From an uncultured Oscillospiraceae bacterium (lineage in GTDB: Bacteria; Bacillota; Clostridia; Oscillospirales; Acutalibacteraceae): a DNA stretch of 64,000 nt. This document shows, piece after piece, positions 42,765-52,300 of the stretch (positions within the stretch are counted from its first letter, which is position 1; the number at the start of each line of letters is the position of its first letter). The notes beneath the pieces were generated by a model. The model worked only from the letters and a program-made list of their open reading frames with translations. It had not been told where the DNA came from and searched no databases. Location: positions 186,001 through 250,000 of the forward strand of contig UQWL01000001.1 of NCBI GenBank assembly GCA_900544715.1. Reading direction: 5' to 3'. The position numbers and the translations under genes are program-made.

Positions 42765-42817
42765 TTGACTTTTTCCTGAAATTGGCGTAAAATGAGTTTT
42801 GTTAGAATGAGCTAACA
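42765..42817 (+). promoter_or_regulatory. Promoter and possible operator of the flavodiiron gene
   Basis: TTGACT (42765-42770), 17-nt spacer, TAAAAT (42788-42793). TGTTAG (42800-42805) and CTAACA (42812-42817) form an inverted repeat right at the expected transcription start, a likely repressor or activator site. Confidence 0.7.
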
Positions 42818-42857
42818 TAATGCACAGAGATCATGCTGAATTTGGAGGCTGAATCGT

Positions 42858-44066
42858 ATGGATTACACAAGGGAAATTTTACCCGGGATTCACTGGGTAG
42901 GCGGCAACGACAGGCGCTTGGCACTGTTTGAAAACATGTTTCCGCTGCCGCAGGGCGTAGCCTATAACTCCTACCTGATTTTAGATGATAAAGTGGCTTT
43001 AATGGATACGGTAGATGCGGCGATCACCCGCCAGTTTTTTGAGAATATGGATCGTCTGCTGGCGGGGCGCGCGATTGATTATCTGGTGGTAAACCATATG
43101 GAGCCGGATCACTGCGCCAACATTGAGGAGCTTGCGCGTCGCTATCCGGAAATGAAAATTGTGGGCAATCAAAAAACGTTTCAGATGATCCGCCAGTTTT
43201 ATGATTTTTCGCTGGACGATCGCTGCATAGAGGTGCGCGAGGGCGATTCGCTGCCGCTTGGCGCGCACACATTGAAGTTTTATTTTGCCCCTATGGTGCA
43301 TTGGCCGGAGGTGATGCTGGCATTTGAGGAGAGTCAGGGCATCCTCTTTGCGGCGGACGCCTTTGGCTCCTTCGGTGCGCATGACGGGGATATTTTCAGC
43401 GACGAAAAGGATTTTGAGCGGGTTTACCTTTCGGAAGCGCGCCGGTATTATGCCAATATTGTGGGCAAATACGGCCCGCAGGTGCAGGCCGCTCTCAAAA
43501 AGCTTAGCGGCGTTGATGTGAAAATGATTTGCCCGCTGCATGGCCCGGTCTGGCGCGAGGATCTCGGCTATATTCTGGAGAAGTATGACCGGTGGAGCAA
43601 ATATATCCCAGAGGAGCCCGGCGTGGTGCTGGCCTATGCCTCGATGTATGGCAATACGGAAAACGCGGTGGATCTGATTGCAGGTAAGCTTGCGCAGCGC
43701 GGGATTGCAAACCTGAGCGTTTTCGATGTTTCCAAAACGCACCCCTCCGAGATCATTGCAGAGATGTTCCGTTTGAGCCATATGGTGCTCGCCTCGCCGA
43801 CCTATAACATGGGAATTTATTATGGCATGCATAGCCTTCTCCATGAGATAGCGGCGCTCAACCTGCAAAACCGCAAGGTGGCAATCGTCGGCAACGGCTC
43901 CTGGGCGCCTGCGGCGGCGAACCTGATGAAAAAGCAGGTGGAGGGCATGAAGAATATGGCGCTCGTCTGCGAGCCGCTGGAAATCCGCTCCGCGTTGAAA
44001 AAGGAGCAAATGCCCGATGTAGATGCGATGGTGGATGCAATTTGCGCATCAATGGAAGCGGTATAA
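42858..44066 (+). CDS. FprA-type flavodiiron protein
   Basis: 402 residues. N-terminal metallo-beta-lactamase domain with the diiron ligands NHMEPDH (H-x-E-x-D-H), VHWPE, ADAFG and CPLHGP; C-terminal flavodoxin domain beginning LAYASMYGNTENAVD. It reduces O2 to water or NO to N2O using reduced rubredoxin or F420-like donors and protects strict anaerobes. Its promoter has its own inverted repeat, so expression is probably induced by oxygen or NO. Confidence 0.96.
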   Translation: MDYTREILPGIHWVGGNDRRLALFENMFPLPQGVAYNSYLILDDKVALMDTVDAAITRQFFENMDRLLAGRAIDYLVVNHMEPDHCANIEELARRYPEMKIVGNQKTFQMIRQFYDFSLDDRCIEVREGDSLPLGAHTLKFYFAPMVHWPEVMLAFEESQGILFAADAFGSFGAHDGDIFSDEKDFERVYLSEARRYYANIVGKYGPQVQAALKKLSGVDVKMICPLHGPVWREDLGYILEKYDRWSKYIPEEPGVVLAYASMYGNTENAVDLIAGKLAQRGIANLSVFDVSKTHPSEIIAEMFRLSHMVLASPTYNMGIYYGMHSLLHEIAALNLQNRKVAIVGNGSWAPAAANLMKKQVEGMKNMALVCEPLEIRSALKKEQMPDVDAMVDAICASMEAV

Positions 44067-44084
44067 AAGCCTTTTTATTGTTCC

Positions 44085-44120
44085 CTCCCGGCAGAAATTT
44101 TCTGCCGGGAGTTTTGTATT
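44085..44120 (+). terminator. Terminator of the flavodiiron gene
   Basis: CTCCCGGCAGA (44085-44095) pairs with TCTGCCGGGAG (44101-44111), followed by TTTTGTATTTTTC. Confidence 0.92.
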
Positions 44121-44150
44121 TTTCTTGAAAAGCACAAGCCTAGAAATGGA

Positions 44151-44179
44151 TAGACTTTTTTGCATGTATCCCGTATAAT
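44151..44179 (+). promoter_or_regulatory. Promoter of the small lipoprotein gene
   Basis: TAGACT (44151-44156), 17-nt spacer, perfect TATAAT (44174-44179). Confidence 0.7.
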
Positions 44180-44249
44180 AAAGAAGAAAAAGCAGTGAAC
44201 AGCCCTGCTTCTATCGGCTAGGGTCTGCTGCTGGAAGGATGGATATGAA

Positions 44250-44639
44250 ATGAAAAAAGTATGGAAACCGCTTGCGTTACTCCTCGCTGCAATCCTGATG
44301 CTGACGGCGCTGACCGCCTGTGCCGGCCCGGAGAAGAAGCTCCTGGGCAAATGGATGGATTCCTCCAATATGAGCGGCTATGAATTTCAGGAAGAGGGGA
44401 TTGTGGAGCTGACCTATGCGAATTTCACCGTGCCGGTCGTCAACATCCCGTTTACAGGCTCGGTAAAGGGAACGTATTCCATCGGGGAGGACAACACCCT
44501 CACGATCAATTATTCCATTTACAGCAAGAGCATCACGAAAAGCTATACCTATTCGATTGAGGACAGCTCCCTGACGATGGTGGATAAGGAGTCCGGCAAC
44601 CGCTCTATTTATATCCGTCAGGCGGATACGACTGCCTGA
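44250..44639 (+). CDS. Small DUF5640-like lipoprotein
   Basis: 129 residues with a signal peptide and lipobox LTALTAC. The mature part starts LLGKWMDSSNMSGYEFQEEGIVELTYANF and has GTYSIGEDNTLTINYSIYSKS, the beta-barrel (lipocalin-like) pattern of DUF5640 proteins common in gut Clostridia. Function unknown. It is followed 39 nt later by the condensation-domain gene. Confidence 0.78.
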   Translation: MKKVWKPLALLLAAILMLTALTACAGPEKKLLGKWMDSSNMSGYEFQEEGIVELTYANFTVPVVNIPFTGSVKGTYSIGEDNTLTINYSIYSKSITKSYTYSIEDSSLTMVDKESGNRSIYIRQADTTA

Positions 44640-44678
44640 CCGGTTCTGCGTTTTCTGCCTTGCAGAGAAAGGATGGTT

Positions 44679-45965
44679 ATGAGCATGCCTATGCCGTATA
44701 AACGGCTGGATGCCGTTTCGATGCTCTATCCGGCGCTGAGCTTCGGCAAGCGCGGCTATCTGTTCCGTTTGTGCGCCGTTTTGACTGAGGCGGTGGATGC
44801 GGAATTGCTCGGTGCGTCTGTGCGGGCGCTCAGGCCGCGGTTTCCCATCCTGTATACGCATCTAAAAAAAACTTTTTTGGGCTATGTGCATGTGCCGGCG
44901 GAAGATTTGAATATCATCGGGCGGGAGGAGCCATGCCTTACCCTGCCGGAGCTATATGATACCGCTAAGCCCGCCTTCCGGATTTACTGCGAGGGCAGCC
45001 GGGTTACCATGGACGTATTCCATGCCAATGCGGATGCGGGCGCGGCGATTGTGTATTTACAGCAGCTGCTGGAAGATTATTGCATGCGCTTGGAGGGGCG
45101 GGAGCCCTGCGCGCCAGTCCCTGCCTCAGAAGCCGAGCTGGCCGATGATTACCTGCGAAACTTTGACCGGCGGAAAAATGCCTCCTTTGTGGAAAAGCAG
45201 GCGTACCAGTTCCGCCTTCCGCCAGATGGCGACTATGTGCGCCTGACCTGCCTTTCCATCGATCTGGGCGGAATCAAGGGCAGGGTAAAGCCGGAGGGCT
45301 TCACGGTGAATGATTATCTGGCTGCGGCGCTGTATCTGGCTATTGCGCGCGGCGTGCCAATCCCCAAAGATGCGCCGGATGTGTCACTCTCCATTCCGAT
45401 CAATCTGCGTCCGTTCTTCGGCTCTGTCACACAGCGCAATTTCTCTTACTATGTGAATGTGCGCGTGCCCGCGGCAGCGGGCATGGAGGAAGCCCTGCAC
45501 TGTGTGCACCGGCAGGTGCGTGATGCTATGCAGCGGGAACGGTTACTATCTGGGATTGCCGCCACGGTAAAAACGGCAAATAACTTTTTTGTCCGGTTTA
45601 CCCCGCGCGCACTCAAGGAAGTTATCATCCGCCGGGTTTATCGCTCCATAGCCGGGCAGGGGCTGACGACGACGCTTTCGAATATCGGCTTTCAAAAGCC
45701 CGCGCCTGCGGTTTTGAAGAAGCTCGTCCGCTTCGAGATGTATCTTGGTGCGGGTGGGGGAGGGATGACCGCCGCCGCGGTCGGATGCGGTGACAGGGTG
45801 TCTATGTGCATTAGCGCATCCTCGCGGGACCGGTGCGTTGAGCGGGCGGTTGAGGAACTCCTGCGGGAAGACGGCATTGCCTTTTCCGTCAGCGAGCAGG
45901 AATTCCGTGATTTCAAAAAGATACGGGAGTTTAGCCTTGCCGGACTGTCATCCGCGCATGGATGA
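44679..45965 (+). CDS. Condensation-domain/alcohol acetyltransferase-like protein
   Basis: 428 residues. The fold is that of chloramphenicol acetyltransferase/NRPS condensation/PapA proteins: an N-terminal half with the active-site motif FHANADAG (HxxxD retained, the following glycine shifted by one) and a C-terminal half with LSIPINLRPFFGS and the LTTTLSNIG strand. It stands alone without adenylation or carrier domains, so it may be a free-standing acyltransferase. The start is the ATG at 44679 after GAGAAAGG. Substrates unknown. Confidence 0.75.
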   Translation: MSMPMPYKRLDAVSMLYPALSFGKRGYLFRLCAVLTEAVDAELLGASVRALRPRFPILYTHLKKTFLGYVHVPAEDLNIIGREEPCLTLPELYDTAKPAFRIYCEGSRVTMDVFHANADAGAAIVYLQQLLEDYCMRLEGREPCAPVPASEAELADDYLRNFDRRKNASFVEKQAYQFRLPPDGDYVRLTCLSIDLGGIKGRVKPEGFTVNDYLAAALYLAIARGVPIPKDAPDVSLSIPINLRPFFGSVTQRNFSYYVNVRVPAAAGMEEALHCVHRQVRDAMQRERLLSGIAATVKTANNFFVRFTPRALKEVIIRRVYRSIAGQGLTTTLSNIGFQKPAPAVLKKLVRFEMYLGAGGGGMTAAAVGCGDRVSMCISASSRDRCVERAVEELLREDGIAFSVSEQEFRDFKKIREFSLAGLSSAHG

Positions 45966-45967
45966 AT

Positions 45968-46018
45968 CGGGCGTACTGCCAAGCGGGGAATACACCGTTT
46001 GCAGCACGCCCGGTTTTT
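45968..46018 (+). terminator. Terminator of the condensation-domain gene
   Basis: CGGGCGT (45968-45974) plus CTGC pair with GCAG and ACGCCCG (46006-46012), then GTTTTTAC. Confidence 0.85.
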
Positions 46019-46044
46019 ACTTGCTTCGCTGGCTCCCGGCCAGG

Positions 46045-46542
46045 CTAAATCTTATTTTGGAAAATGACGCCTTCCTCCCGCAGCTTTCTCGGGACTGAGC
46101 CGCCGATCGTGGAATCATTCAGCGGCATATAGCGGAAACTGCGGCTGCCGGTCATGGTGTCGTACCATTTGCAGATTTTATCCTCCACATGCTGTACGTC
46201 CTCTGGAACTGCAACATAGCCTGCAGCAGGCGTTCCAGTATTAAAAAAGGTGACAAATTTGAGCGAGTACATATCACAGGAGGTCAGCGTGTTGGTCGAT
46301 TCGTCAAATAGGACGAAATAGTTGTTGCCCACCTGCGTGAGGATGCCCTCAAATACCACAATTTTGTTTGTCCCGACCAGCATCTGGCAGACGATATAAT
46401 GCCCTACCTCATCGGCCATGACCTCGGGCAGTGATTTGGTCTGGATAATGCCGTGGTTGCTTTGAATATCGGAACAGACGCGTTCCGGATATCGGGAAGT
46501 CTCCTCTGGTACGAGCCCCGGAGACGTATTATTATCTGTCAT
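46045..46542 (-). CDS. Second GerQ-like protein
   Basis: 165 residues; GAAAGGAGAA lies before the ATG at 46542. The core EVGHYIVCQMLVGTNKIVVFEGILTQVGNNYFVLFDESTNTLTSCDMYSLKFVTFF aligns clearly with the core of the GerQ-like protein at 34299-34805 (same GTNxIV, GIL, NYF/M, CDxxSLxFxTFF positions). The tails differ: here an additional ~60-residue C-terminal part (KICKWYDTMTGSRSFRYMP) replaces the Met/Asn-rich tail. It is probably another spore-coat protein, not next to a cortex hydrolase. Confidence 0.72.
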   Translation of the reverse strand: MTDNNTSPGLVPEETSRYPERVCSDIQSNHGIIQTKSLPEVMADEVGHYIVCQMLVGTNKIVVFEGILTQVGNNYFVLFDESTNTLTSCDMYSLKFVTFFNTGTPAAGYVAVPEDVQHVEDKICKWYDTMTGSRSFRYMPLNDSTIGGSVPRKLREEGVIFQNKI

Positions 46543-46736
46543 GTAAAAAATTCTCCTTTCGCTCTGGCTGATTCCCGCCGGCAACTTTTGCCGCATGCTT
46601 CGGCGGGCAGATATCTTGACAAGGGCATTGCGCCCATCGTTCCATCTTATGTAAAAAATGTAGGCTTGTGACCGGGTTATTTTCCGTTCATCTCTACTAA
46701 AATACGCCGTGATGCTGGTAATTGATGCCGAAACGC

Positions 46737-46765
46737 TTGAAAGCGGCCTTGAAACTATGTATAAT
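46737..46765 (+). promoter_or_regulatory. Promoter of the NuoEF-like operon
   Basis: TTGAAA (46737-46742), 17-nt spacer, perfect TATAAT (46760-46765); start near 46772. Confidence 0.8.
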
Positions 46766-46771
46766 AAAATG

Positions 46772-46843
46772 CGAGGCTAGAGACGAACAATCCATGCGCA
46801 CCCTGCGGCATTGCCCTCTGGATGCGGATTGTTCGCTTTTTTT
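46772..46843 (+). ncRNA. Leader RNA with an attenuator-like terminator
   Basis: Between the promoter and the first gene (start 46892) lies CGAACAATCC (46784-46793) pairing perfectly with 46826-46835, a 32-nt loop region with further GC-rich pairing, and seven T residues (46837-46843). It would stop transcription after about 72 nt unless prevented. No known riboswitch or T-box motif is visible, and no leader peptide. It could be an attenuator for the operon or a short RNA. Confidence 0.6.
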
Positions 46844-46891
46844 GAAATGCAAACGGCGAAATCAGCCGTTTTTTGAAGGAGGCAATTTGTT

Positions 46892-47410
46892 TTGAGTTGT
46901 TGCTGTGAACAGAAACCGGAAAGCGACCTCTCGCTTTTAGACAGCGTGTTAGCGGACTATGCACACGTGCCGGGCAGCCTGATTACCATTTTACAAAAAG
47001 CGCAGGAGATCTATGGCTATCTTCCGCAGGATGTGCTGCGCCATATTGCGGAGCGGACGGGCGTAAAGCCTGCGAAGGTGTTTGGCGTGGCAACCTTCTA
47101 CGCGCAGTTCCGCTTTCAGCCGGTGGGGCAATATCTGATTATGCTCTGCCAGGGAACGGCGTGCCACGTGAACGGCTCGCAGATGATCGAGCAGGCGATC
47201 GAGGAGGAACTGGGCATTCACGACGGGGAAACGACGGAGGACGGCCTGTTTACACTCAAAGATGTGGCCTGCCTTGGCTGTTGCAGCCTGTCGCCTGTGA
47301 TGATGATAAATGATGAAACCTACGGCACCCTTACGCCGGAGAAAACCAAAAAAATCCTGCGGGAGCTAAAGGCGCGCGCATCAGAGCAAAAGGGAGGTCC
47401 GGAATCATGA
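46892..47410 (+). CDS. NuoE/HydC-like [2Fe-2S] subunit
   Basis: 172 residues from a TTG with AAGGAGG 9 nt upstream. It has the thioredoxin-like [2Fe-2S] NuoE fold: helical start ending GVKPAKVFGVATFYAQFRFQPVG, then cluster ligands in CQGTACHVNG and CLGCCSLSPVM. It passes electrons between the NuoF-like subunit and partners. It overlaps the next gene by 4 nt (ATGA). The same subunit type occurs in HydABC hydrogenases and NAD-dependent formate dehydrogenases. Confidence 0.94.
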   Translation: MSCCCEQKPESDLSLLDSVLADYAHVPGSLITILQKAQEIYGYLPQDVLRHIAERTGVKPAKVFGVATFYAQFRFQPVGQYLIMLCQGTACHVNGSQMIEQAIEEELGIHDGETTEDGLFTLKDVACLGCCSLSPVMMINDETYGTLTPEKTKKILRELKARASEQKGGPES

Positions 47411-49155
47411 AAATTATAGTCGGGCAGGGCAGCTGCGGTATCGCGGCGGGCGCTGGGCGCGTTTATGACGCGCTGGCACAGGCTCTTTCAGGCACAGCGC
47501 ACGAGCTGACGATCGCAGGCTGCATCGGCATGTGCTATCTCGAGCCGATTGTAGATCTCTATGAAGAGAGCGGCGCGCTCACAAGGCTTGTGCGCGTGCA
47601 GGAAAAGGATGTTCCAACCATTGCAAAGGCGGTGGAAACAGGCGATCAAAGCGCCTTGGCCGCGCTTGTGATCACGGATGACGATAAAGCGTTCCTCGAT
47701 CAGCAAACGCGCATTGCGCTGCGGCATTGCGGCGTGATCAACCCGGAGAAAATCGAGGATTATCTCGCGGACGGCGGCTACAGCTCCATTCGCAAAGCGC
47801 TCGCCTCCATGTCGCCGGAGGATGTCATCGAAACCATCAAGGTTTCCGGCCTGAAAGGGCGTGGCGGCGCGGGTTTCCCCACTTGGTTTAAATGGAATGC
47901 GGCGCGCAAAGAGCAGGCCCAGCCCAAATACCTCATTTGCAATGCGGATGAGGGCGATCCCGGCGCGTTCATGGATCGTGCGGTGATCGAAGGCGATCCG
48001 CACAACCTGATTGAGGGCATGCTGATCGCTGCCTATGCGATTGGGGCTTCCGAGATGGTGGTGTATGTGCGCGCGGAATATCCGCTTGCGGTCAAGCGGC
48101 TGCGCAACGCGATCCGTCAGGCGGAGGAACAGGGCTTTCTGGGCGACAATATCCTTGGCTCCGGCTTTTCCTGCCGGATGCGCATCAAGGAGGGCGCGGG
48201 CGCGTTCGTCTGCGGTGAGGAAACGGCGCTGATCGAATCCTTGGAGGGCCAGCGCGGCATGCCGCGGCTGAAACCCCCCTTCCCTGCGGCGAGCGGTTAT
48301 TGGCATAAGCCATCCAATATCAATAACGTTGAAACGTTTGCAAATGTGCCTTGGATTCTCCTCAACGGCGGCGAGGCCTTTGCCGCCATGGGCACGCCGG
48401 ACAGCAAGGGCACCAAGGTGTTCGCCCTCACAGGCAAGATCAAAAAAGGCGGCCTGGTGGAAATCCCGATGGGCAAAACCCTGCGGGATGTCATCTTTGG
48501 CATCGGCGGCGGCATCCGGGATGATAAGGAGTTCAAGGCCGTGCAGATGGGCGGCCCCTCCGGCGGGTGTATCCCGGCGGAAAAGCTCGATACCATCATC
48601 GATTATAAGGCTCTGGGCGCGACTGGCGCGATCATGGGCTCCGGTGGCATGGTCGTCATGGATGAAACCACCTGCATGGTGGAGATGGCGCGCTTTTTCC
48701 TTGATTTCACCACCAAGGAGTCCTGCGGCAAGTGCGTGCACTGCCGGCTGGGTACGAAGCGGATGCTCGAAATCCTCACCCGTATTGTCAACGGGGAGGG
48801 GAAGGAAGGCGATATCGAGCTGCTCGAAGAGCTGTGCGCCAGCATTAAGGACGGCGCGCTCTGCGGCCTCGGCCAGACGGCGCCGAACCCGGTACTGACT
48901 ACCATCCGGTATTTCCGCAACGAATATGAGGCGCATATCCGGGAAAAGAAATGCCCGGCGCACCAATGCGCGGCGCTCATCTCCTACCGGATTGACCCCA
49001 ATGTGTGCACCGGCTGCACGCTGTGCGCGCGCAACTGCCCGGTCAAGGCAATTTCCGGCGAGGTCAAAAAGCCCCATGTGATCGATCCGGAGATCTGCAT
49101 CAAGTGCGGCAAGTGCAGGGCGGTCTGCCGGTTTGGCGCAGTCCTTGTAGACTAG
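47407..49155 (+). CDS. NuoF/HydB-like flavin and iron-sulfur subunit
   Basis: 582 residues. N-terminal thioredoxin-like [2Fe-2S] extension (GSCGIAAGAGR..CIGMCYLEP), NuoF core with the NADH/FMN site LKGRGGAGFPTWFKW and CNADEGDPGAFMDR, the [4Fe-4S] set SCGKCVHCRLGTKRM, and a C-terminal pair of ferredoxin clusters (CTGCTLCARNCPVKAI, CIKCGKCRAVCRF). This extended layout is that of HydB in electron-bifurcating complexes rather than complex I NuoF. It should oxidise or reduce NAD(H) through FMN. Confidence 0.95.
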   Translation: MKIIVGQGSCGIAAGAGRVYDALAQALSGTAHELTIAGCIGMCYLEPIVDLYEESGALTRLVRVQEKDVPTIAKAVETGDQSALAALVITDDDKAFLDQQTRIALRHCGVINPEKIEDYLADGGYSSIRKALASMSPEDVIETIKVSGLKGRGGAGFPTWFKWNAARKEQAQPKYLICNADEGDPGAFMDRAVIEGDPHNLIEGMLIAAYAIGASEMVVYVRAEYPLAVKRLRNAIRQAEEQGFLGDNILGSGFSCRMRIKEGAGAFVCGEETALIESLEGQRGMPRLKPPFPAASGYWHKPSNINNVETFANVPWILLNGGEAFAAMGTPDSKGTKVFALTGKIKKGGLVEIPMGKTLRDVIFGIGGGIRDDKEFKAVQMGGPSGGCIPAEKLDTIIDYKALGATGAIMGSGGMVVMDETTCMVEMARFFLDFTTKESCGKCVHCRLGTKRMLEILTRIVNGEGKEGDIELLEELCASIKDGALCGLGQTAPNPVLTTIRYFRNEYEAHIREKKCPAHQCAALISYRIDPNVCTGCTLCARNCPVKAISGEVKKPHVIDPEICIKCGKCRAVCRFGAVLVD

Positions 49156-49179
49156 CCGTTTTGCGTAGAAAGGTTGGTT

Positions 49180-49239
49180 ATAGCGTGAAAGAAGCTTTCA
49201 CGCTATGGAAAAATCGGCTTTTGGCTCTGAAAGAGCCAA
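49180..49239 (+). other. Two strong RNA hairpins between operon genes
   Basis: ATAGCGTGAAAG (49180-49191) pairs with CTTTCACGCTAT (49195-49206), and TTGGCTC (49221-49227) with GAGCCAA (49233-49239). There is no T run directly after either, so they look more like processing or stability structures than a full terminator. They separate the NuoF-like gene from the large fusion gene. Confidence 0.6.
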
Positions 49240-49311
49240 ATTCCACTTCACGGAATCGCCGCTTTTTCATCACTGTTTGTGTTGATGTATAGCGGCAGAA
49301 TGGAGATTAGC

Positions 49312-52300
49312 ATGAAAATTCGTGTGAACATAGATGGTTATGAGATCGAAGCGCAGGAGGGCGCGACAATCCTCCAGATTGCCCGGGAAAACGGCATTGA
49401 AATCCCCACGCTGTGCCATGACGCGCGCGTAGAGGCCTACGGCGCCTGCGGGCTGTGTGTCGTTGAGGTGGAAGGCAGCCCGAAGCTTGCGCGCGCCTGC
49501 GCCACCAAGGCGGCGGACGGCATGGTGATCCATACGCAGGGCGAGCGGGCAAAGCAGGCGCGCAAGGTAGCGTTGGAGCTGCTGCTCTCCGACCACGAGG
49601 GCGACTGCAAGGCACCCTGCTCCCTCAACTGCCCCGCGGGGACGGACTGCCAGGGCTATGTTGGACTGATTGCAAATGGGCAGTATCGGGAAGCGGTGAA
49701 GCTCATTAAGGAGAAGGTGCCGCTGCCCGCCTCTATCGGGCGCATCTGCCCGCATCCGTGCGAGCAGGCCTGCCGCCGTAAGCTGGTGGAGGATCCCATT
49801 GCGATTGCGCACCTGAAGAGCTTTGCGGCAGATCTCGACCTGCGCAGCTGGGAGCCATATCGGCCCGAATGTGCGCCGGATACGCACAAAAAAATATCTA
49901 TCGTGGGCGGCGGCCCGGCTGGCCTGACTGCGGCCTATTTTCTGCGGACGATGGGCCATTCCGTCACGGTTTACGATGCCATGCCCAAGATGGGCGGCAT
50001 GCTGCGCTATGGCATCCCGCAATACCGGTTGCCGAAGGAAGTGCTCGATCAGGAGATCGCAGCGATCGCCAAGCTGGGCGTGACGATGTTTAACAACGCG
50101 AAGGTGGGCGACGGGCTGACGCTCGATGGGCTGCAAGAGAGCAGCGATGCGGTGCTGGTCGCCATTGGCGCGTGGACTTCGAGCTCTATGCGCGTGCCGG
50201 GCGAATCGCTCAACGGCGTGATGGGCGGCATTGATTTTCTGCGGCATGTGGCGCTCAACGAGCCCTCCGGGATCGGCGAGCGCGTAGCAGTCGTCGGCGG
50301 CGGTAACACGGCGATGGACGCCTGCCGCACCGCGGTGCGCATGGGCGCGAAGGAAGTGTATATCATCTACCGCCGCACGCGCGATGAGATGCCGGCGGAT
50401 GCGCTGGAGATCGCGCAGGCGGAGGAAGAAGGCGTCACCTTCAAATTCCTGACGAATCCAGTGGAGATTTTGGGCGCTGGCGGCTCTGTGCGCGGCGTGC
50501 GGCTTCAGCAGATGGCGCTCGGCGAGCCGGATGCGAGCGGAAGGCGCAGGCCGGTGCCGGTGGAGGGCGCGTTTGAAGATTTGCCGCTCGATACCGTCAT
50601 CATGGCCATCGGCCAGTGGACGAACCCGGAGGGCTTTGAAGCGTTGGAATTGACAAAGCGCGGCACGATTGCCGCGGATGAAAGCACGTTTGCCACCTCC
50701 CTCAACGGTGTGTTCGCGGTGGGCGACGCGACAAATCGCGGCGCGGATATTGCGATTGCCGCCATCGGCGAGGCAGGCAAGGCCGCGAAGGTGATCGACA
50801 GCTTCCTCAAGGGCGCTGCCGTCCCTTACCGCAAGCCCTATGTGGTGGAGCGCACCGTTACGCCGGAGATGCTGGCGGAACGGGAGAAAAAGGCGCGCGT
50901 GCAGATGCCGCACCTTTCCCCGGAGGAGCGAAAAACAAACTTCAAAGAGATTGATCTTGGCTATACGCAGGAGCTGGCAAAGCGCGAGGCCTCCCGCTGC
51001 CTGGAATGCGGCTGCCATGATTCGTTTGAATGCAAGCTGTTGCACTATGCAAACGAATATGAGGTTGCGCCCGCCCGCTTTGACGGCGAAAAGCATAGCC
51101 GCCCGCAGGAGCAGACGCATCCGTTTATCGAGCGAAACGCCGATAAATGCATCCTCTGCGGCCTGTGCGTGCGCGTTTGCGACGAGGCGATGGGGCGGAC
51201 GGCTCTGGGCCTTGTCAGCCGCGGCTTTGATACGGTGGTTGCGCCGGAATTCGGCCGGAAACTTGAAAAGACGGACTGCATCTCCTGCGGCCAGTGCGTG
51301 GCGGTTTGCCCGACGGGCGCGCTGCGGGAGCTCCAGCCGGTGGCGAAGAGCGTGCCGGTGGCGGAAAAATCCACGCTGACTACCTGCTCCTTCTGCTCGA
51401 TGGGCTGCCCGGTGGACCTGCGCACGCGCGGCGATATGATAACGCGCGCGCTGCCCGTGGGGGAGAGCGGCATGCTCTGCGCGGGCGGGCGCTTCGGCTT
51501 TGGCGCGGCGCAGGAAGAGGGCAGGCTGAGAATGCCGATGCTGCGGGAGAATGGGGCGCTGGTTCAGGTGCCGTTCAATGAAGCGGTTGGCTGCGTCAGC
51601 GAGCGCATGGCGGATATCATCAGCCGCTATGGGAACGATGCGGTTGCCGTTACGGTTTCCGAGCGCTCCACCTGTGAGGAGGCGTTTTTGGCCAAGCGCT
51701 ATGCAGCGGAAGCGCTCGGCACAGAGAATCTCTGCTCCTTCGGCCTGATGGAAAGCGGCGTGGAGGAGGTGCTGGGCGTGGACGCATCCTTCAACACCTT
51801 GGAGGAGCTTAACGGCACAGATGTGATCCTGCTCATCGGGGCCACGCCTGCGCTTTCCACCACGATGGCGGGCGTGCGCATCCGCAAAGCGGTGAAGCAG
51901 GGCGCGAAGCTCATGCTGGTCGGCCCGAACCGGACTTGGTTTGACGATTTCGCACAGTGGCATTTTCAGACGGATGAAACAGCTTTCCTCACAGCGATGC
52001 TTGAAGCGCTCCAAAATCCGGAGGCCACGGGCGAGGCGGCGCAGGCGGCCGCAATTTATCGCGGTGCAAAAAAAGCGATGATTGTTTATCACGATGCGCA
52101 GGTGTCGCGGCAGGCTGCCGTGCTGGCAGCATCACTCGCCAAAAAATCCGGCCATATCGGCCATGCGCGCGACGGCTTAATCGTCCTGAAACCTGGTGCA
52201 AACAGCCAGGGCCTTTCCCTGCTGGGGGTGAAGCCCGCTTCCCAGATTGACTGGACAACGATCAAGGCAGTTATCTCCTTTGGGGAGATGCTGCCGGAGG

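Noticed and set aside
49270..52092. 940-codon minus-strand ORF opposite the fusion oxidoreductase
   Set aside because: Very long but made of His/Arg/Ala-rich low-complexity sequence from codon bias; the sense strand carries many cofactor motifs.
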